Below, in pieces: positions 20,166 to 31,560 of a stretch of 64,000 nt of DNA. The stretch covers positions 94,477,777 through 94,541,776 of the forward strand of contig OX457062.1 in NCBI GenBank assembly GCA_949752795.1, given 5' to 3'. Below the pieces are notes generated by a model that saw only the letters and a list, made by a program, of their open reading frames with translations, did no database searches and was not told the origin of the DNA. Position 1 is the stretch's first letter. Each line of letters begins with the position of its first letter. The position numbers and the translations under genes are program-made. This DNA is from Hyperoodon ampullatus (Eukaryota; Chordata; Mammalia; Artiodactyla; Ziphiidae).

Positions 20166-22709
20166 CTGGTGTATCACTACTCGCAGGTCTCCCCTCCGGA
20201 AGGGCGGTGACGGAACACGTAACCTGTGGCCGAGGGCCTGTCCTCTCGCGGTGTGAACGCACTGGGCCCTGGATGCTCTCCCAGCTCGCTTCTGGCTCAC
20301 ACTGCAGATTGGCGCTGACAGGTACACGATTTAAACACCAGCACCAAATGCAGCTTCCAGCACCCTCCAGGCAGGCCACATCAGCTGCTCACCGCCTGAG
20401 TACAGGATGCCTAGGGGCACAGGATGCCAGCCAGAGTTTCCTCCTGGGTCCCTTGGCCTCTAGCCCACCCACATCCCTGCCCACAGGTGCCCAGCTCATA
20501 GTTCTGCAAGCACGCAGCCAGTGCTAGGGTTGAGAAGATCCAGTCAGGCCTGGGGACGGGCCCTTGGGTGCCTGGACCTGACTGGTCCCTGGCCTGTACA
20601 GCCCTCCTTTTCCCAAGGCTGGGGTTGATCATTCCACCCTCCTACCCTTCCCCTTCCATCAGTAGGTTCTGCCACAAGCCCAGGTCCAGCCTTAGGGCTG
20701 GAGGGTCTTAGCAGTTCTGGCCTGATGTTTACACCATCATGGTCCCCAGCGCTGCTCTACATGGTCCATGGGACTGATAAGGTAGGGTCTGCTTTGCTTC
20801 TTCATCTGCTTTGTTCAAGGCCTTATCTTGCTGGCCTTCCCGATACCCTGGCCTTTCCAGGTCTGGATCTCTGTCCTGCTAGTGTCAGACCTCCTCCCCA
20901 TGGCTAGGGTCCTGTTGCCAGCAGCAGACCACCCCAAGGCTGCCTGCTGTCCCCTGCATCATTCTGCCCACCTGTCAGGATATCTGCTATCCCGTCTTGG
21001 ATGGTGACCACTTGGGCTTGAAGATGGCACCTTTATCACCCCATTTTCCCTGCGCTCCTGCAGCTGGCTCTAACACTCAGTCGCTTTCCCTCACGTACCC
21101 TGAGCGTGGCCTCATCCCTGACTTTAACCCTGCCCTGCTGCCTGGTATAGAGGAGGCTGCCCTGGAATCCAGCCCCTCTGGGATCTGGCAGCATCTCCAC
21201 CTTTGCAGTTCCATTGGCCTGAAGACTTGACATTTCCCTAAGCATCAGTTTTCCTTCCAAAGTGGGGGAAAGGCTCTGCCCTGTCTGCCTCCAGGATGGA
21301 TGGCAGTGGGGACCGTAAGCCTTGGCCTGGGACTCCTGTCCTTTGTACACGTTCCCATGAGCCCCACCCTGGAAGTCGGCTTCCTGTTCTCTCTGCACAG
21401 GATAAGGTGGCTGATGTGAACGCGCTCAGCTTTCAGCCCCTCATCAAAGACATGGGTTCTCTTCCAGTAGTTCTCCCCAAAACTGGTCTGTGTTGGTCTC
21501 CATGCCTGCATCTTCCTCCTTTACTTTCGACAGTTTCAGGTCTGTCCCAGCTCCCTGTAGGGTAAGAGGTCCCTGTCCCTCTTCGCCCCAGGCTCAAGAA
21601 CCTAGGCACAAAGTCAACCAAACTCCACCCGTGTTTGTCCCTCTGCGTGTTCCGCTGTCTCTTTCCGTCTCCCTGTGTGTCTCTTTCTCTGTTTCTCTCT
21701 CTGTCTTCCTCTTCTCTCTCCTACCTCACTGTGCTGTCAAGTATTTCCACCCTCAGCACTTGCCGCATTGAAAGTTCTTCCACTTGTGCAGCGAGCCGCG
21801 TGGGCAGGCTGGGTAATGTCTGTTTTACCCTCTCAGTAATGAATCCCATCTTCTTCCCTTTGCGGTGATTGTTATTGATTCTGTCTTGTCACCTTGGTTT
21901 GTTTTCTGCCAGCCCCTGCCTTCCCTTCATCTTGCTGTGGCCATTTCTCTTCTCTTATCTGTAATTTCCTCTCTTGTTACAGCTGTCTCCCCCCTGGGCT
22001 GGCGTGGCACTGAGGCCAGGGGTTTTGTACTAACTTGGTGGTGCGGCTCCATCGGCCCTTCCCTGAAGTGGTGGGTTTGGGTGGTGGTCATGAACAGGTC
22101 AATAATGATGGTGGTGAGGAGAAGAAAGCTGGAGCCAGACCTTCCTCATATTGGTTGTTCTAAAGCAGAGCTTGGACCACGGTGCCTTCCCCAGTTTGGG
22201 AACCTCCTATGGTTGCCCTGGACCCACAGACAAAGGATGTGATTTTCAGCTGGGGAGTAAAGTCCTTCGCAAACTTACCCCCATCTGCATTCCCAGCTTC
22301 ATCACTCAGAACTGCAAACTTTACCCTCCAGACACACCATACTGGCTACTTACTATTCACTTCCATACCTTGGCCTGTGATCACCCAGGGCAGGGGGCTC
22401 ACCTAGCAGGCAAAGGAAGGCATTTTGACCAGACCAGGAGAAGGGGAAGACACATGTCTTCTGCCCCCAACCCTGGGGTCCCTGTGGGTGGAGCTCCAGG
22501 AGTTTGCTGGGAGGGGCCTTAATGAAGGCCATCAGGGGCCATCAGGAACCTTCATGAATCTCCTTGTTCTGGTCAGTGGCCCCAGAAGGTGGATGATAGG
22601 TGACCAGAAATCTTATGGGTTTTATCTGGCATTGGGAGGACAGGACCCTGGAAGAACAGAAAGATAATTTGCTGAGCCTGACCACGCATCACACACCCTC
22701 ATCATGCCT
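20166..22709. other. Single-copy stretch
   Basis: About 2.5 kb with no recognised repeat or gene. A C/T-rich tract lies at 21630-21730. Many short ORFs overlap on both strands (longest about 125 codons), consistent with chance. Confidence 0.4.
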
Positions 22710-22870
22710 TGGGCAGAGTGTGATGCGGGATACTCATCCCCTTTCAGCAGATAAGGAAGCCGAGGCTAAAAGTGCAAAGTTATTTGCCAAAAGTCCCACA
22801 GCTGGTGGGTGACTCTGGGGATTCAATCCCAGATCTTTCTGACTCTGAGGTCAGTGCTCTTTCCTCATCC
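22710..22870 (-). repeat. MIR SINE
   Basis: Reversed MIR: 'cagcagataaggaagccgag', then 'agttatttgccaaaagtccc', 'acagctggtgggtgactctg', 'cagatctttctgactctgag'. Confidence 0.85.
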
Positions 22871-22939
22871 CTGTTCCCTAGGCTTCCACTCCTTAAGCCC
22901 TAATGCCATCCCTACCCCAAGCATTTTCTCATCCCTGCT

Positions 22940-23380
22940 TGATGCCCAGATTCCAAGATGGCCCCCATTGATCCTCTTGGAATTAGACTTTGTGTAGATC
23001 CTCCCATGTCGGATCAGGGCTAGACGATGACCGTTAGAAAGCAGTGGGAGTGAAGGCACATGACTTCCAAGACTAGGTCATGAAGGCGTCGCACCTTCAG
23101 TCTCTTGCATGGCTCTCTCTGGGTGAAGCAGTCACCATGTTAGGCAGCCCGGCTGAGAGCAACCAGCTAGCCTGTCATGTGAGAGGACCTCCTTAGAAAT
23201 GGGGCCCAGCCCAGTCCAGCCTCCAGATGCCTGCAGCCTTGTGAGAGGCCCTGAGCCAGAATCACCCAACCAGGCTCTCCCTGAGCACCATACATCACGA
23301 GAGATGATTAATGGTTAGTGTGGCTTTAAGTCACTAAGTCTTGGAGTGATTGGTTACACTACAGTAGATAGCAAATATGT
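22940..23380 (+). mobile_element. MLT1-type LTR (ERVL-MaLR)
   Basis: Follows the MLT1 LTR layout: 'gcccccattgatcctcttgg', 'ttgcatggctctctctgggt', 'gtgagaggccctgagccaga', 'atcacccaaccaggctctcc', and a 3' end 'ctttaagtcactaagtcttg' then 'gttacactacagtagat'. Solitary ancient noncoding LTR. Confidence 0.85.
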
Positions 23381-25230
23381 CTGTCCTCAGAGCAAAGGGC
23401 CCCCAAGCTGAGGGCTGGATGGTCCTCAGTTTCTTCCAGGGTTTCTTTCCTGGGGTGGACATGAAGCCAGGGACCCTCTGCCCAGGAATCCCTTTGTCCA
23501 GACTCTTTCCTCATCTTAAAGAGAGACAGGGACTCATCTCCCCATGAGGTCTCAGAAGAATACCCCAGCCACGGCTCCAGCTTTGGGGTGAGGCAGGATG
23601 AAGGTGAAGTCGCCCCTCAGACCTTATCAGAAAATGTCTCCTTCCCTCCCTAATGAAGACAAATCCCAGCATCTGAGGAGGACACCAAATGGATACAAAT
23701 GAACCAGCTGTGTTATCAGATGGATATGTCTTCCCAAGATCTAGAGCTGATGGTACGTGGACTCCTGCCCCTGCTGACACACAGTCTGGGGCCCCTGGGG
23801 GGTCTGGCAGAGCCCTGAGTGGCACCGCCCTCATGAGAACTCTGGGACCATCTGAAAGAGGATGTATGCTCTCTGCCTTGACTTCTGCTCTTTCTAGCTG
23901 GAGCCCTAAGGGAGGTCTTGGGGGCACTGTGTCACCCAGCATGACATTAGACTCTAAGGCGCAGAAGGGGCTGGCTCTTGGGCCCACCCCCGGGCATGTT
24001 TTAGGTTTCCACAGACTCTGCCAGGCCAACAAGGCCTCCCGTCACTGCCTTGACTCCCTCCCCTGCAGAGGGCAGATGAAGAAGACTTCTTTTAGGTTGG
24101 TATGTTATGTTCTTACTTGCAAGGCTGCCTTAGAAAGAAACCATCTGACTGGTTTATTACCTCCTGACTGGTTTATTACCTTCTTTGTCTCTCTGCCTTT
24201 AGGTATTGAAGTGTGTCTATCATGTCAGGGGGTGGAAGCAGGGAGAGCTGGATTCCTAGAGACCCTCCCTCAGCCGGCAAGGGGGCAAAGGCTGTTTCTG
24301 GTTCTCAGGCTTTTCAGAGTAAGGAGCTGGAAAGTCCAGGAAATACATGGTTCCAACCAGCCTCAGAGCCTGCATCTCCTTTTGCCTCAGAGGAGAGCGA
24401 AAGCATTGGAAAGCTTGTCCCACTGCCCTTTCCTACCTGTCTGAGTCTATCAAGGATCTCAGTGGACACAGGCAGGCTTCCTTGCCCCGGTGCCCTCCTG
24501 TGCTAGTTCCCCTGGCTCCATGCTCAGCATCTGTCTCCTTATTTACCCGTCCCAGCTTCTCTGCTTTCCCTGCTGCACCAGAAACCTGTAGTTTATCTTC
24601 ACTCAGGCCTGTCCCTGCGGCTCTCTCTGCATCATGCTTGCCTCGCTAGCCCTTTGCCCTTCTCAAGAAACACACCATGGCTGGCAGAAGTTCCTTCTTT
24701 GATAGCATTTTCCATCAGAGCCCCGGAGTCTGCAAAACATGCGGGTCCTTACCAACTGTCCTAGGAGAGACATTGGGAGCTGCCTGCCCTGTTTTCCAAG
24801 GTGTCTAGGGAAGGGCCCTCATCTCCTGCCACCATTGTGGGTCATTTATGCAAAGTTCTGCCCAATGGCAGGAGGCTGGAGGGGACGAGTGTACAGTCTG
24901 GCATTGTGGGTTGAGCATGGCTCGGGCAGCAGGGCAAATCCAGCCTTGGTCACTTCTAACTTTATGTAAGTGCACCTCTATTTCATTCTCTGGAGAGCAA
25001 GTTTTATCTACCGCACAGAGAAGTGAGGCAAGGCATGGAAACAGCCAGCCAATAGTGGTTTTGTGGCAAAGGGTAGCAGAGGTGACAGGGAAGACGGGGT
25101 TGTTGCTTAGCTGGTGGGGGACCTGCCTGCACTGAGAAGCAGAGGGTCTGGGAAGCCAGGAATTCGACGCAGAAAGAAGCTCACCTGAGCCAGTCAAGAA
25201 CGATCAGTAGCACCTTAGCTCTGGGTGGAG
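23381..25230. other. Single-copy stretch with a 251-codon ORF
   Basis: No repeat recognised apart from a 19-bp tandem duplication ('ctgactggtttattacc' at 24145 and 24164). The ORF at 23689-24444 (+) is among the longest ATG ORFs here, but has no recognisable domain, no spliced context and competing ORFs on both strands. I do not call it a gene. Confidence 0.4.
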
Positions 25231-25400
25231 TTTTAGTCTCTCAGAGCAAACATCATCCCAAGACCTCTAGTTCCAATCCCTCATTTACCAGCAGACAGAA
25301 TTGAGACCCACAGAGGGCAGTGACCTGCCTGATGTCACCCTGTCACCAGTGGAACCCATGTCCTGACATTCCATTACCACTTAGCCTCAGGCTGAAGTGG
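25231..25400 (-). repeat. MIR-like fragment
   Basis: 'tcatttaccagcagacagaa' followed by 'ttgagacccacagagggcag' and 'tgacctgcctgatgtcaccc' matches the reversed MIR core, with substantial drift. Confidence 0.6.
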
Positions 25401-26199
25401 CCCATTCTCAGGCAGACAAACCAAGGACCACTCCTCGGGGACTCTGTCAGTAGGAGTGGGATGAGGGAGGCCACCTGACCCAGACTGCCTCCCCAGACTG
25501 TGTTCTGGAGGTCATCCCTAGGCCCAGAGGCCATTACTCAAAGATGGGGTCATGTAGGAAGAAACCATTAGCATCTGGTAAATGTCCCCCAGAGGAAAGT
25601 CACTGCCAACCCTTTTGCCTCCTTCCTACCTGAGGCAGTGCTGTCCGCACTTTCCCCAGGAGCCTATCCCTGTGATGTAAAATCCTCCCCTGCATCCTAT
25701 AGATGGAGGGGACAGGAGGTGATGGGAGTGGCCAGGGTGTGGGTCAGTGGAGGAGTGGTCAGAGAAGTGACCTGGGAGGAGAAGGGGTGTGCTTCCACCA
25801 AGCTGCTCTGGGGCGCGGAACCCAGAGAGTCTGAGACGCCATTCCTCAGGCCCCGGGAAGGGGTGTCCCTTCCCCTAAACCACCGCCTGCTTTTCCTCCT
25901 GCTTGATGGGCCAGCACCCAGCACCTTTGCCTCAAAGGCTCTGAGGCTCCCAGGAAGGAGGTGGGAAGGAATTCCCAGCTGGATCTGGGAACTAGACAGA
26001 AAGAGAGGGGGGAGAGAGGAGGAGGGAGGAGAGAAGCTGGGGCTGGGGAGAGGCCTTGTCAGCCTCTGGCTCTGGCCTGGTCCAGGGAAAGATGGGTGGT
26101 TCAGAGGTCCAAAGATGGAGCACTTCCCAAGAAGCCTAGTGGTGGTCCGGTTCTTGAGGGGAGTGCTCCCCATGCCCTGTCACCCACCTGCTCAGCTCT
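25401..26199. other. Single-copy stretch with polypurine tract
   Basis: GC-rich, ORFs on both strands (up to 208 codons) without known motifs. A nearly pure G/A tract lies at about 25998-26036. Confidence 0.4.
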
Positions 26200-26310
26200 T
26201 GGGGTGTGCAGGGCAACCCATGCCCTATTCTGCAAACAAGGAGACTGAAGTCCAAGCTGGTTAAATGGCTTGCCCAAGGTCACCTAGATATTCATGGTTT
26301 TCCATGTATT
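26200..26310 (-). repeat. MIR SINE fragment
   Basis: 'tctgcaaacaaggagactga' followed by 'agtccaagctggttaaatgg' and 'cttgcccaaggtcacctaga' is the reversed MIR core. Confidence 0.85.
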
Positions 26311-26384
26311 ATTACTATTCCCCTCCCATTTCATAAACAGTTTGAGGAGGTTTATAATGAAACGTATGTTTGCAGTAAATCTCT

Positions 26385-26880
26385 TTGAGTTTATTCCTTC
26401 CACAGATATTTGGTGTTTTCTACGTACCTGACATTATTCGAGACTGAAAAGTAGACAAAGAAAGACAGAATCCCTGCTCCCATGGAGCTTACTCTCTGGC
26501 ATATCGTTATCTTGTGATAAGTGTTCTGAAGGAAATGAGGGAAGTGACAGGAAGGGGAGGGAGGGAGCATTGGTTTTAGATAGGATGGTCAGAAAGGTGG
26601 CATTTAAGCAGGTGGGAAGGCCTAAGGCAAACTTGAGTTTGGAGTATTCTCGGAGAGAAGGCGCCAGAGGCCTCCACGGTGAGGAGTTGCAAGCTAATCG
26701 GGTGGAAGCCACTACGGCATTGTGGAGGGCGGAGCGGCATGGTCCCATGGACATTTTAGAAGAGGCTTCCTGCCACCTTGAGGAGAACGGACTGGCCGGA
26801 GGCAGGAGAGGAAGTGGCTTCTGCAGTGATGTGGATGAGAGGTGCTGGTGACTGGACCAGAGATGACCGTGGAGGTGGAG
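26385..26880 (-). repeat. L2 LINE fragment
   Basis: 'gtttattccttccacagata' leads into 'tccctgctcccatggagctt' and 'actctctggc', the reversed L2 3' end. The 'gataggatggtcagaaaggt' stretch and later purine-rich sequence belong to its upstream part. 26881-27454 is without recognised features. Confidence 0.65.
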
Positions 26881-27454
26881 AGGAAATCAGAAGAGGTGTC
26901 AGAGAGAGCGGGGTAAGCAGGGTGCTCAGCCTGAGGTCTGAGGGTGCTGTTCTACCGCATATGACCCAGAGCCCTGCCTGCCTGGCATGCAGTGGCGAGG
27001 TTTGGGAGAGAAACAAGATGGTTTCCTTGGAGACTGGATCCCTACAGAGAAAGGGCTGGAGAGAGGATGAGAGGAGAACTCTGACAACTGCAGCCGAGGT
27101 GTGGGGACCAAGGTTAGGCATGAAATCCTGCTAGAGAGAAGCCATTAGATGGAGCCAACCAGCTTGGGGCACCCTGTGGGTGCTCCTTCAGAGATCAAGG
27201 CTTTGACTCTCCTGTTGATGAAGAAAAATAACTCAATTTTGCATTACAGGAAGGACTAAAGAAGCACGGTATAAAGCAAGGAAGACACACAGACATCACT
27301 TCCACACCCACACCTGTGACAGACATCACTAATCAATGGCGCCAGCCTTCTGCTGAACTCAGACTCAGCTTCATTGTCTTTCTCAACACAGCCCTCCAAG
27401 CAGCTACTCCCAATCAACTTGTGAGGCACAGGCTTCACAACCTCCTCGTCATTC

Positions 27455-27680
27455 CCAGTGCAGAGGAATGAGCACCAAGTTTGGAGTCCAAGACACTTGG
27501 GGCTTAGTTTTGCTTTCGTCTGTAGACAATGTATTTAGCCTCTTGGAGTCTCACTTTCCCATCTGTTAAAAGTGAATTATTATTCCTATGTCACGTATTT
27601 GCTGTGAGGACTAAGTGAGGTAATGAATGAAAGAATTTAGCCTAGTGCCTGGTACAGGTAGGCATCAACAAATGTTTTTT
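27455..27680 (+). repeat. MIR SINE
   Basis: 'gcaccaagtttggagtccaa', then 'cctcttggagtctcactttc' and 'ccatctgttaaaagtgaatt', ending 'cctagtgcctggtacaggta', is a near-complete MIR. Confidence 0.85.
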
Positions 27681-27727
27681 AAAATAGCCCCCTTTGCCTG
27701 ACCCATGCTTCTACTCCCAAATGTGCG

Positions 27728-27777
27728 CAGGGGCACACACACACACTTACATACACATGCACACACTCACACACAAG
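27728..27777 (+). repeat. Interrupted CA-rich microsatellite
   Basis: Short blocks of CA with interruptions (cacacacacac, tacatacacatg, cacacactcacacac). Confidence 0.85.
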
Positions 27778-27779
27778 TC

Positions 27780-28108
27780 GTAAGAGGATAGAAAAATTTA
27801 TCCTAACAGCTGGCACTGGAATTAATGTTAGGGAGGGAGCCCTCTTTTGTTCAGGAAATTACCTTGATAAGTCACTACGGGTATGGATTAACAGAAGTCA
27901 AGGAAACAAAAAGGTGGCTGAATGGCTCTGCATTAAAATTGAGATGAAATTCATGAGCAGCGGGAAGCAGAATAGCCCAGCGGTGTGGTGTGGGTGCTAC
28001 ACAGCATCTCGGTGGAGTGGGCAACGCAATTTTAAAGAAAAAGTATGTCAAAGATCCAACATGAAGCTGTTTGCACTTCTGAGATATAAAACCTCTCTGT
28101 CTTAAAAA
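27780..28108. promoter_or_regulatory. Candidate conserved noncoding element
   Basis: Repeat-free AT-balanced sequence between a CA tract and an L1 tail, with homeodomain-like ATTA/TAAT strings ('ggaattaatgttagg', 'gcattaaaattgag') and scattered CpGs. Only the absence of repeats and motif density point to function. Confidence 0.2.
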
Positions 28109-28500
28109 GAGCCCATACCACATGATTCCATTTATATAAAACTCTAGGAAATGCAATCCAATCCGTAGTGACAGGAAGCAGACGAGTGGTTGACCAGGGT
28201 GGAGGGAGGAGGAACCTTTGGGGGAGGGGCGAACTTGTTCAGTATCTTCATTGCGGTGATGTTTGAACATATGTATATGTATAACTGATTCACTTTGTTA
28301 TACAGCAGAAACTAACACACCATTGTGAAACAATTATACTCCAATAAAGATGTAAAAAAATAAAATAAAATAAAATAAGGGAAAAAAATAAAAAATAAAA
28401 TAAAGAGTAGAGTGGAAGAAAAAAAAATTTACCAAATTGAACACTTTAAATATGTGCAGTTTAAAAAGTCATTTATATCAATTTGATCCAAATTTGTTGG
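28109..28500 (+). mobile_element. Old L1 3' UTR interrupted by a younger L1 3' end
   Basis: 28109-28262 is old L1 3' UTR ('cataccacatgattccattt', 'atataaaactctaggaaatg'). About 28263-28425 is a younger L1 3' end ('ataactgattcactttgtta', 'cagcagaaactaacacacca', 'tatactccaataaa') with an (AAAAT)n tail. At 28426 the old element resumes ('accaaattgaacactttaaa', 'tatgtgcagttt'). Confidence 0.75.
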
Positions 28501-29889
28501 GTTTTCATGCTTTTAGACGTGCCAATTTTCCCCACCTTTCAACAGGTAATGACCCCTTCCCCCAAACATTTTTTTCTGTCTCCCCACACCTCAGTCAAGT
28601 CTGACACAGGTGGGAATGCCTCGTGTGAGTGGTCCGGGGGTAGAATTTGAAGAAGGGAATTGAATCCCACATCGAAATTGAAACTGACGAACTGGGATGG
28701 CTTGTGTGGGTCAGGAGACTATCCATAAACGGAGTGAATTCAGCAGAAGCATGAGCTCATAGCCAAGGTGCTCATGAGAATCAAGCTCACTCCTCTCCCT
28801 GGAAATTCTTAGAAGTCTTGGGAGAGAGCACTGAATTTCCATGTGTGATGGGGGTTCAGGCCAGTGTCATAAATCTTAAGGTGCGGGGAGGTCCCAGTTG
28901 GCACTTGTGTTCCTTGCACAGACAGAAGCCCAGACAGGCACCCAAAGAATGCCCCCTTCCAGCCACACTTCCTTACATTGCACCTCTTGGGGCCCTGAGC
29001 TACACTGGAGGAAGAGGAGGTGGCTCCTTGCTGAATTGCATTTCTCTATAAAGACACTTATCCAACATGGGAAAGACCAGAGCAAAAGAAGGGAGGTTGG
29101 CCCCTCAGCAAACCCAGTAGTTCTGAGCCTCCTCTGTTCTTTCCCTGGGATCCTCCGGAGAGTCCATCCTAATCAGCCTCGTAGCACTCACTCCAGCAGC
29201 ATACCCCCTGAGCCGGCACAATGGCCATCGGAACACGAGGTCAATTTGTTACCGGGGACACTGCCCTTTAGATCCCTCAGCTCTGCAAGGTACCCCGCTC
29301 CAGAGAGACAAGAGCTTCTCCAGCCCTCTTCCCCTCCCTCCCCCCGCCACACCTCCCCACCCCATTCTGGAGCATCACAGCAGAAACCAAATCAGACCTT
29401 CCGAGGGGATAATCAAAGTGCAGCGTCTCTGGAGAGGACCCGGCTCTGTGGAGCAAGTCTTTAATTTCAAGCTGACTAGACTGGGAGCGTGTGCCGTGGG
29501 CTCTCTGATAGGCAAGACGAATGGATGGCCAGGGAGTCAAGCTGGCGAGGCGGAGCAGGTGGAGGGTGGAAGGAGCAAGATGGGGGGCCAGGAAGCTTCC
29601 CATGTGGGCAAAAGGGGGCTCCCTGCTCTGGAGATCTGTTTGCTCTCTGCAAACCCCAGCTGCTGGCATCTCCCCTGACAGCCCAGAGGGATGTCTACAG
29701 CCTCAGATGCAGCCCCTGCCCATCCCCCCACCAGACAAGGAGCTGGAAGAATCCCTGAAGGGCAAGCCTCCTGCCCAGGGTCACAAAGCACCCCCAGGGT
29801 GGGCGGAGACTAGATCCTAAATACAGACCTGGGTGGAGTTTCACTCCCCGGGCTCCTGAACCCAAATGGCAGGGCTGCTCTGGGAACAA
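28501..29889. other. Single-copy stretch
   Basis: No gene recognised. ORFs up to 188 codons overlap on both strands. 29730-29830 may hold a very worn MIR ('gcccagggtcacaaagcacc'). Confidence 0.35.
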
Positions 29890-30065
29890 GGCCTCACTGA
29901 CATCAAGAAACTGAGACTTTACAGAAAACTTTCACGTGCTTGGAAGCAGGTGTTACTGGGACTCTTGTCATCATTCTGTCATCAAGAGAAAATATGCCCA
30001 TAGAGGTTAGGAATCCTGCTCAAGGTCACAAAGCAAGTCACTGATGAAACCAAGAATATAATAAA
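29890..30065 (-). repeat. MIR SINE
   Basis: 'ttcacgtgcttggaagcagg' and 'catagaggttaggaatcctg' with 'ctcaaggtcacaaagcaagt' give the reversed MIR core. Confidence 0.75.
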
Positions 30066-30121
30066 GTAGGTCTGGTATTCACGAATGATACATCTCAAGA
30101 CCTTGGTGAGGACTCCATTTC

Positions 30122-30149
30122 TCAAAAAAAAAAAACAAAAAAAAAAACC
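30122..30149 (+). repeat. A-rich tract
   Basis: Two A runs separated by single Cs. Not attached to a recognisable SINE, so probably a simple repeat. Confidence 0.85.
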
Positions 30150-30859
30150 ATAGAACTCATTGGATAACACCAGTGTTACACTGGGCTGCAGCAGCTGGGC
30201 AGACAGCGAGGCCCTGGCCAGCTCAGCGACTCTGTGGGTCAAATCCAGGCCTCAACAGAAGAACAGATTATTTCCCAGCGAGGCCTTCAAAGAGCTGAAA
30301 TCACAAACAGCACCCCAGCAAACCACAGCCTTCTTCACAGCCCTCTAGGCTCCTGGCCCAGTGCTCCAGCCATTGGCTGCTGCCACGTTGTGTCGGGTTG
30401 TGGACCAGGAGGGTATTTATGGGCAGACAAACAAGACCAGGATGGGGAGGCAGCTGCCAGGAGAACAGCTCCAACCTGAGCCCAGAAATGTGCTGCCTTC
30501 TTCCTTTCCTGTTGCCTCACCTGCCAATACTGGACCTGAGAATTGTACACCAGAAACCAAGAACCTGGACGCTGGCTTCTTTGGGGAACTCCCCTTCTCC
30601 AGGTTCACGGGTACTCTGCACTCCTATCCCATGTTGCTTGAGCTTCCTTGGCCTTCTATGATCTAATGGTGCCTGGCCTGGTGCCTGGCCCTTAGTGGCT
30701 GTTCAGGGTTTGGTGAATAAATGAAGTTTTGATATGTGTGTGAATCAGGCTGCCTACAGCCTGCCCCTCTTTAAGCCTAGTTTTGCCCTTGGCTCTGTGG
30801 GGCAAATACTGTCTTTAACAAGGCATGGGCCCCAGCCAACAGGTGGGAATCTAGTAGGG
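30150..30859 (+). other. Single-copy stretch ending in an L2-like tail
   Basis: No gene. 30660-30725 ('ggtgcctggcctggtgcctg', 'gtttggtgaataaatgaag') resembles the L2 3' terminus in forward orientation. Confidence 0.45.
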
Positions 30860-31023
30860 TGCTATGGGCTGAATTGTGTCCCCCCAAAAATCCATATGTT
30901 GAAGCTCTAACTCCCAATATGATAGTATTAGGTGGTGGGGAGCTTTGGGAGGTGTTTAGATTTAGATAAGGTTGTGAGGGTGCGGCCTTCACAATGGGAT
31001 TAGTGCCCTTATAAGAAGAGAGC

Positions 31024-31068
<45 letters not shown>

Positions 31069-31249
31069 ATGTAAGGACACAGAAAGAAGGTATCAGTCTG
31101 CAAACCAGCAAGAGGTTCTCACCAAGAACTAAATCAGCCAGTACCTAGGTCGTGGACTTCCCGCCTCCAGAACTGTTAGAAACTAATGTCTGTTATTTAA
31201 GCCACCCAGTCTATAGCACTTTGTTATAGCAGCCTCAGCGACAAAGACA
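30860..31249 (+). mobile_element. MST-type solo LTR (ERVL-MaLR) with (TC)n expansion
   Basis: Starts TGCTATGGGCTGAATTGTGT and runs through 'ttgaagctctaactcccaat', 'attagtgcccttataagaag', 'cttcccgcctccagaactgt' and 'taagccacccagtctatagc', as in MST LTRs, ending near 'gacaaagaca'. A (TC)n microsatellite has expanded inside it at about 31025-31065. Noncoding solitary LTR. Confidence 0.9.
31025..31065 (+). repeat. (TC)n microsatellite
   Basis: About 20 uninterrupted TC units inside the MST LTR, downstream of its 'cccttataagaagag' sequence. Homopyrimidine/homopurine, so triplex-prone. Confidence 0.97.
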
Positions 31250-31354
31250 TTGGGGAAATGAGATCCCTCCCCACAAATTCCTCCTGACACAGTCCAGAGC
31301 CATATCAACAGGGCCTTAACCTTGACTGTGAGCAGAACCATGACTGCTGAGGTA

Positions 31355-31560
31355 AAAATGTGTGCGGCTGGGAGCCCAGAATCTGGGTTCTAGATCCAGT
31401 CCTTCTGTTTATCAGCTCCATGACCTCAGGCAAGGGATGGAATCAGAGTATATCATGGATGACATCCACAAGACCTCAGTTTCCCCATCTGTGAAATGGA
31501 GGGAGATGGGAGCCCACCCACACCGCCTCTTTCTCAGGGATCCTGTGAGTGGGGCTCCTG
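31355..31560 (+). repeat. MIR SINE
   Basis: 'ctgggttctagatccagtcc', 'ctccatgacctcaggcaagg' and 'gacctcagtttccccatctg' followed by 'tgaaatggagggag' match forward MIR, with an insertion in the middle. Confidence 0.75.

Noticed and set aside
23689..24444. 251-codon ORF on the plus strand
   Set aside because: No recognisable domain, signal peptide or splice context; other ORFs cover the same DNA on both strands; base composition favours chance ORFs.
25638..26264. 208-codon ORF on the plus strand with a 158-codon ORF opposite
   Set aside because: GC-rich chance overlap; neither frame has a known motif.
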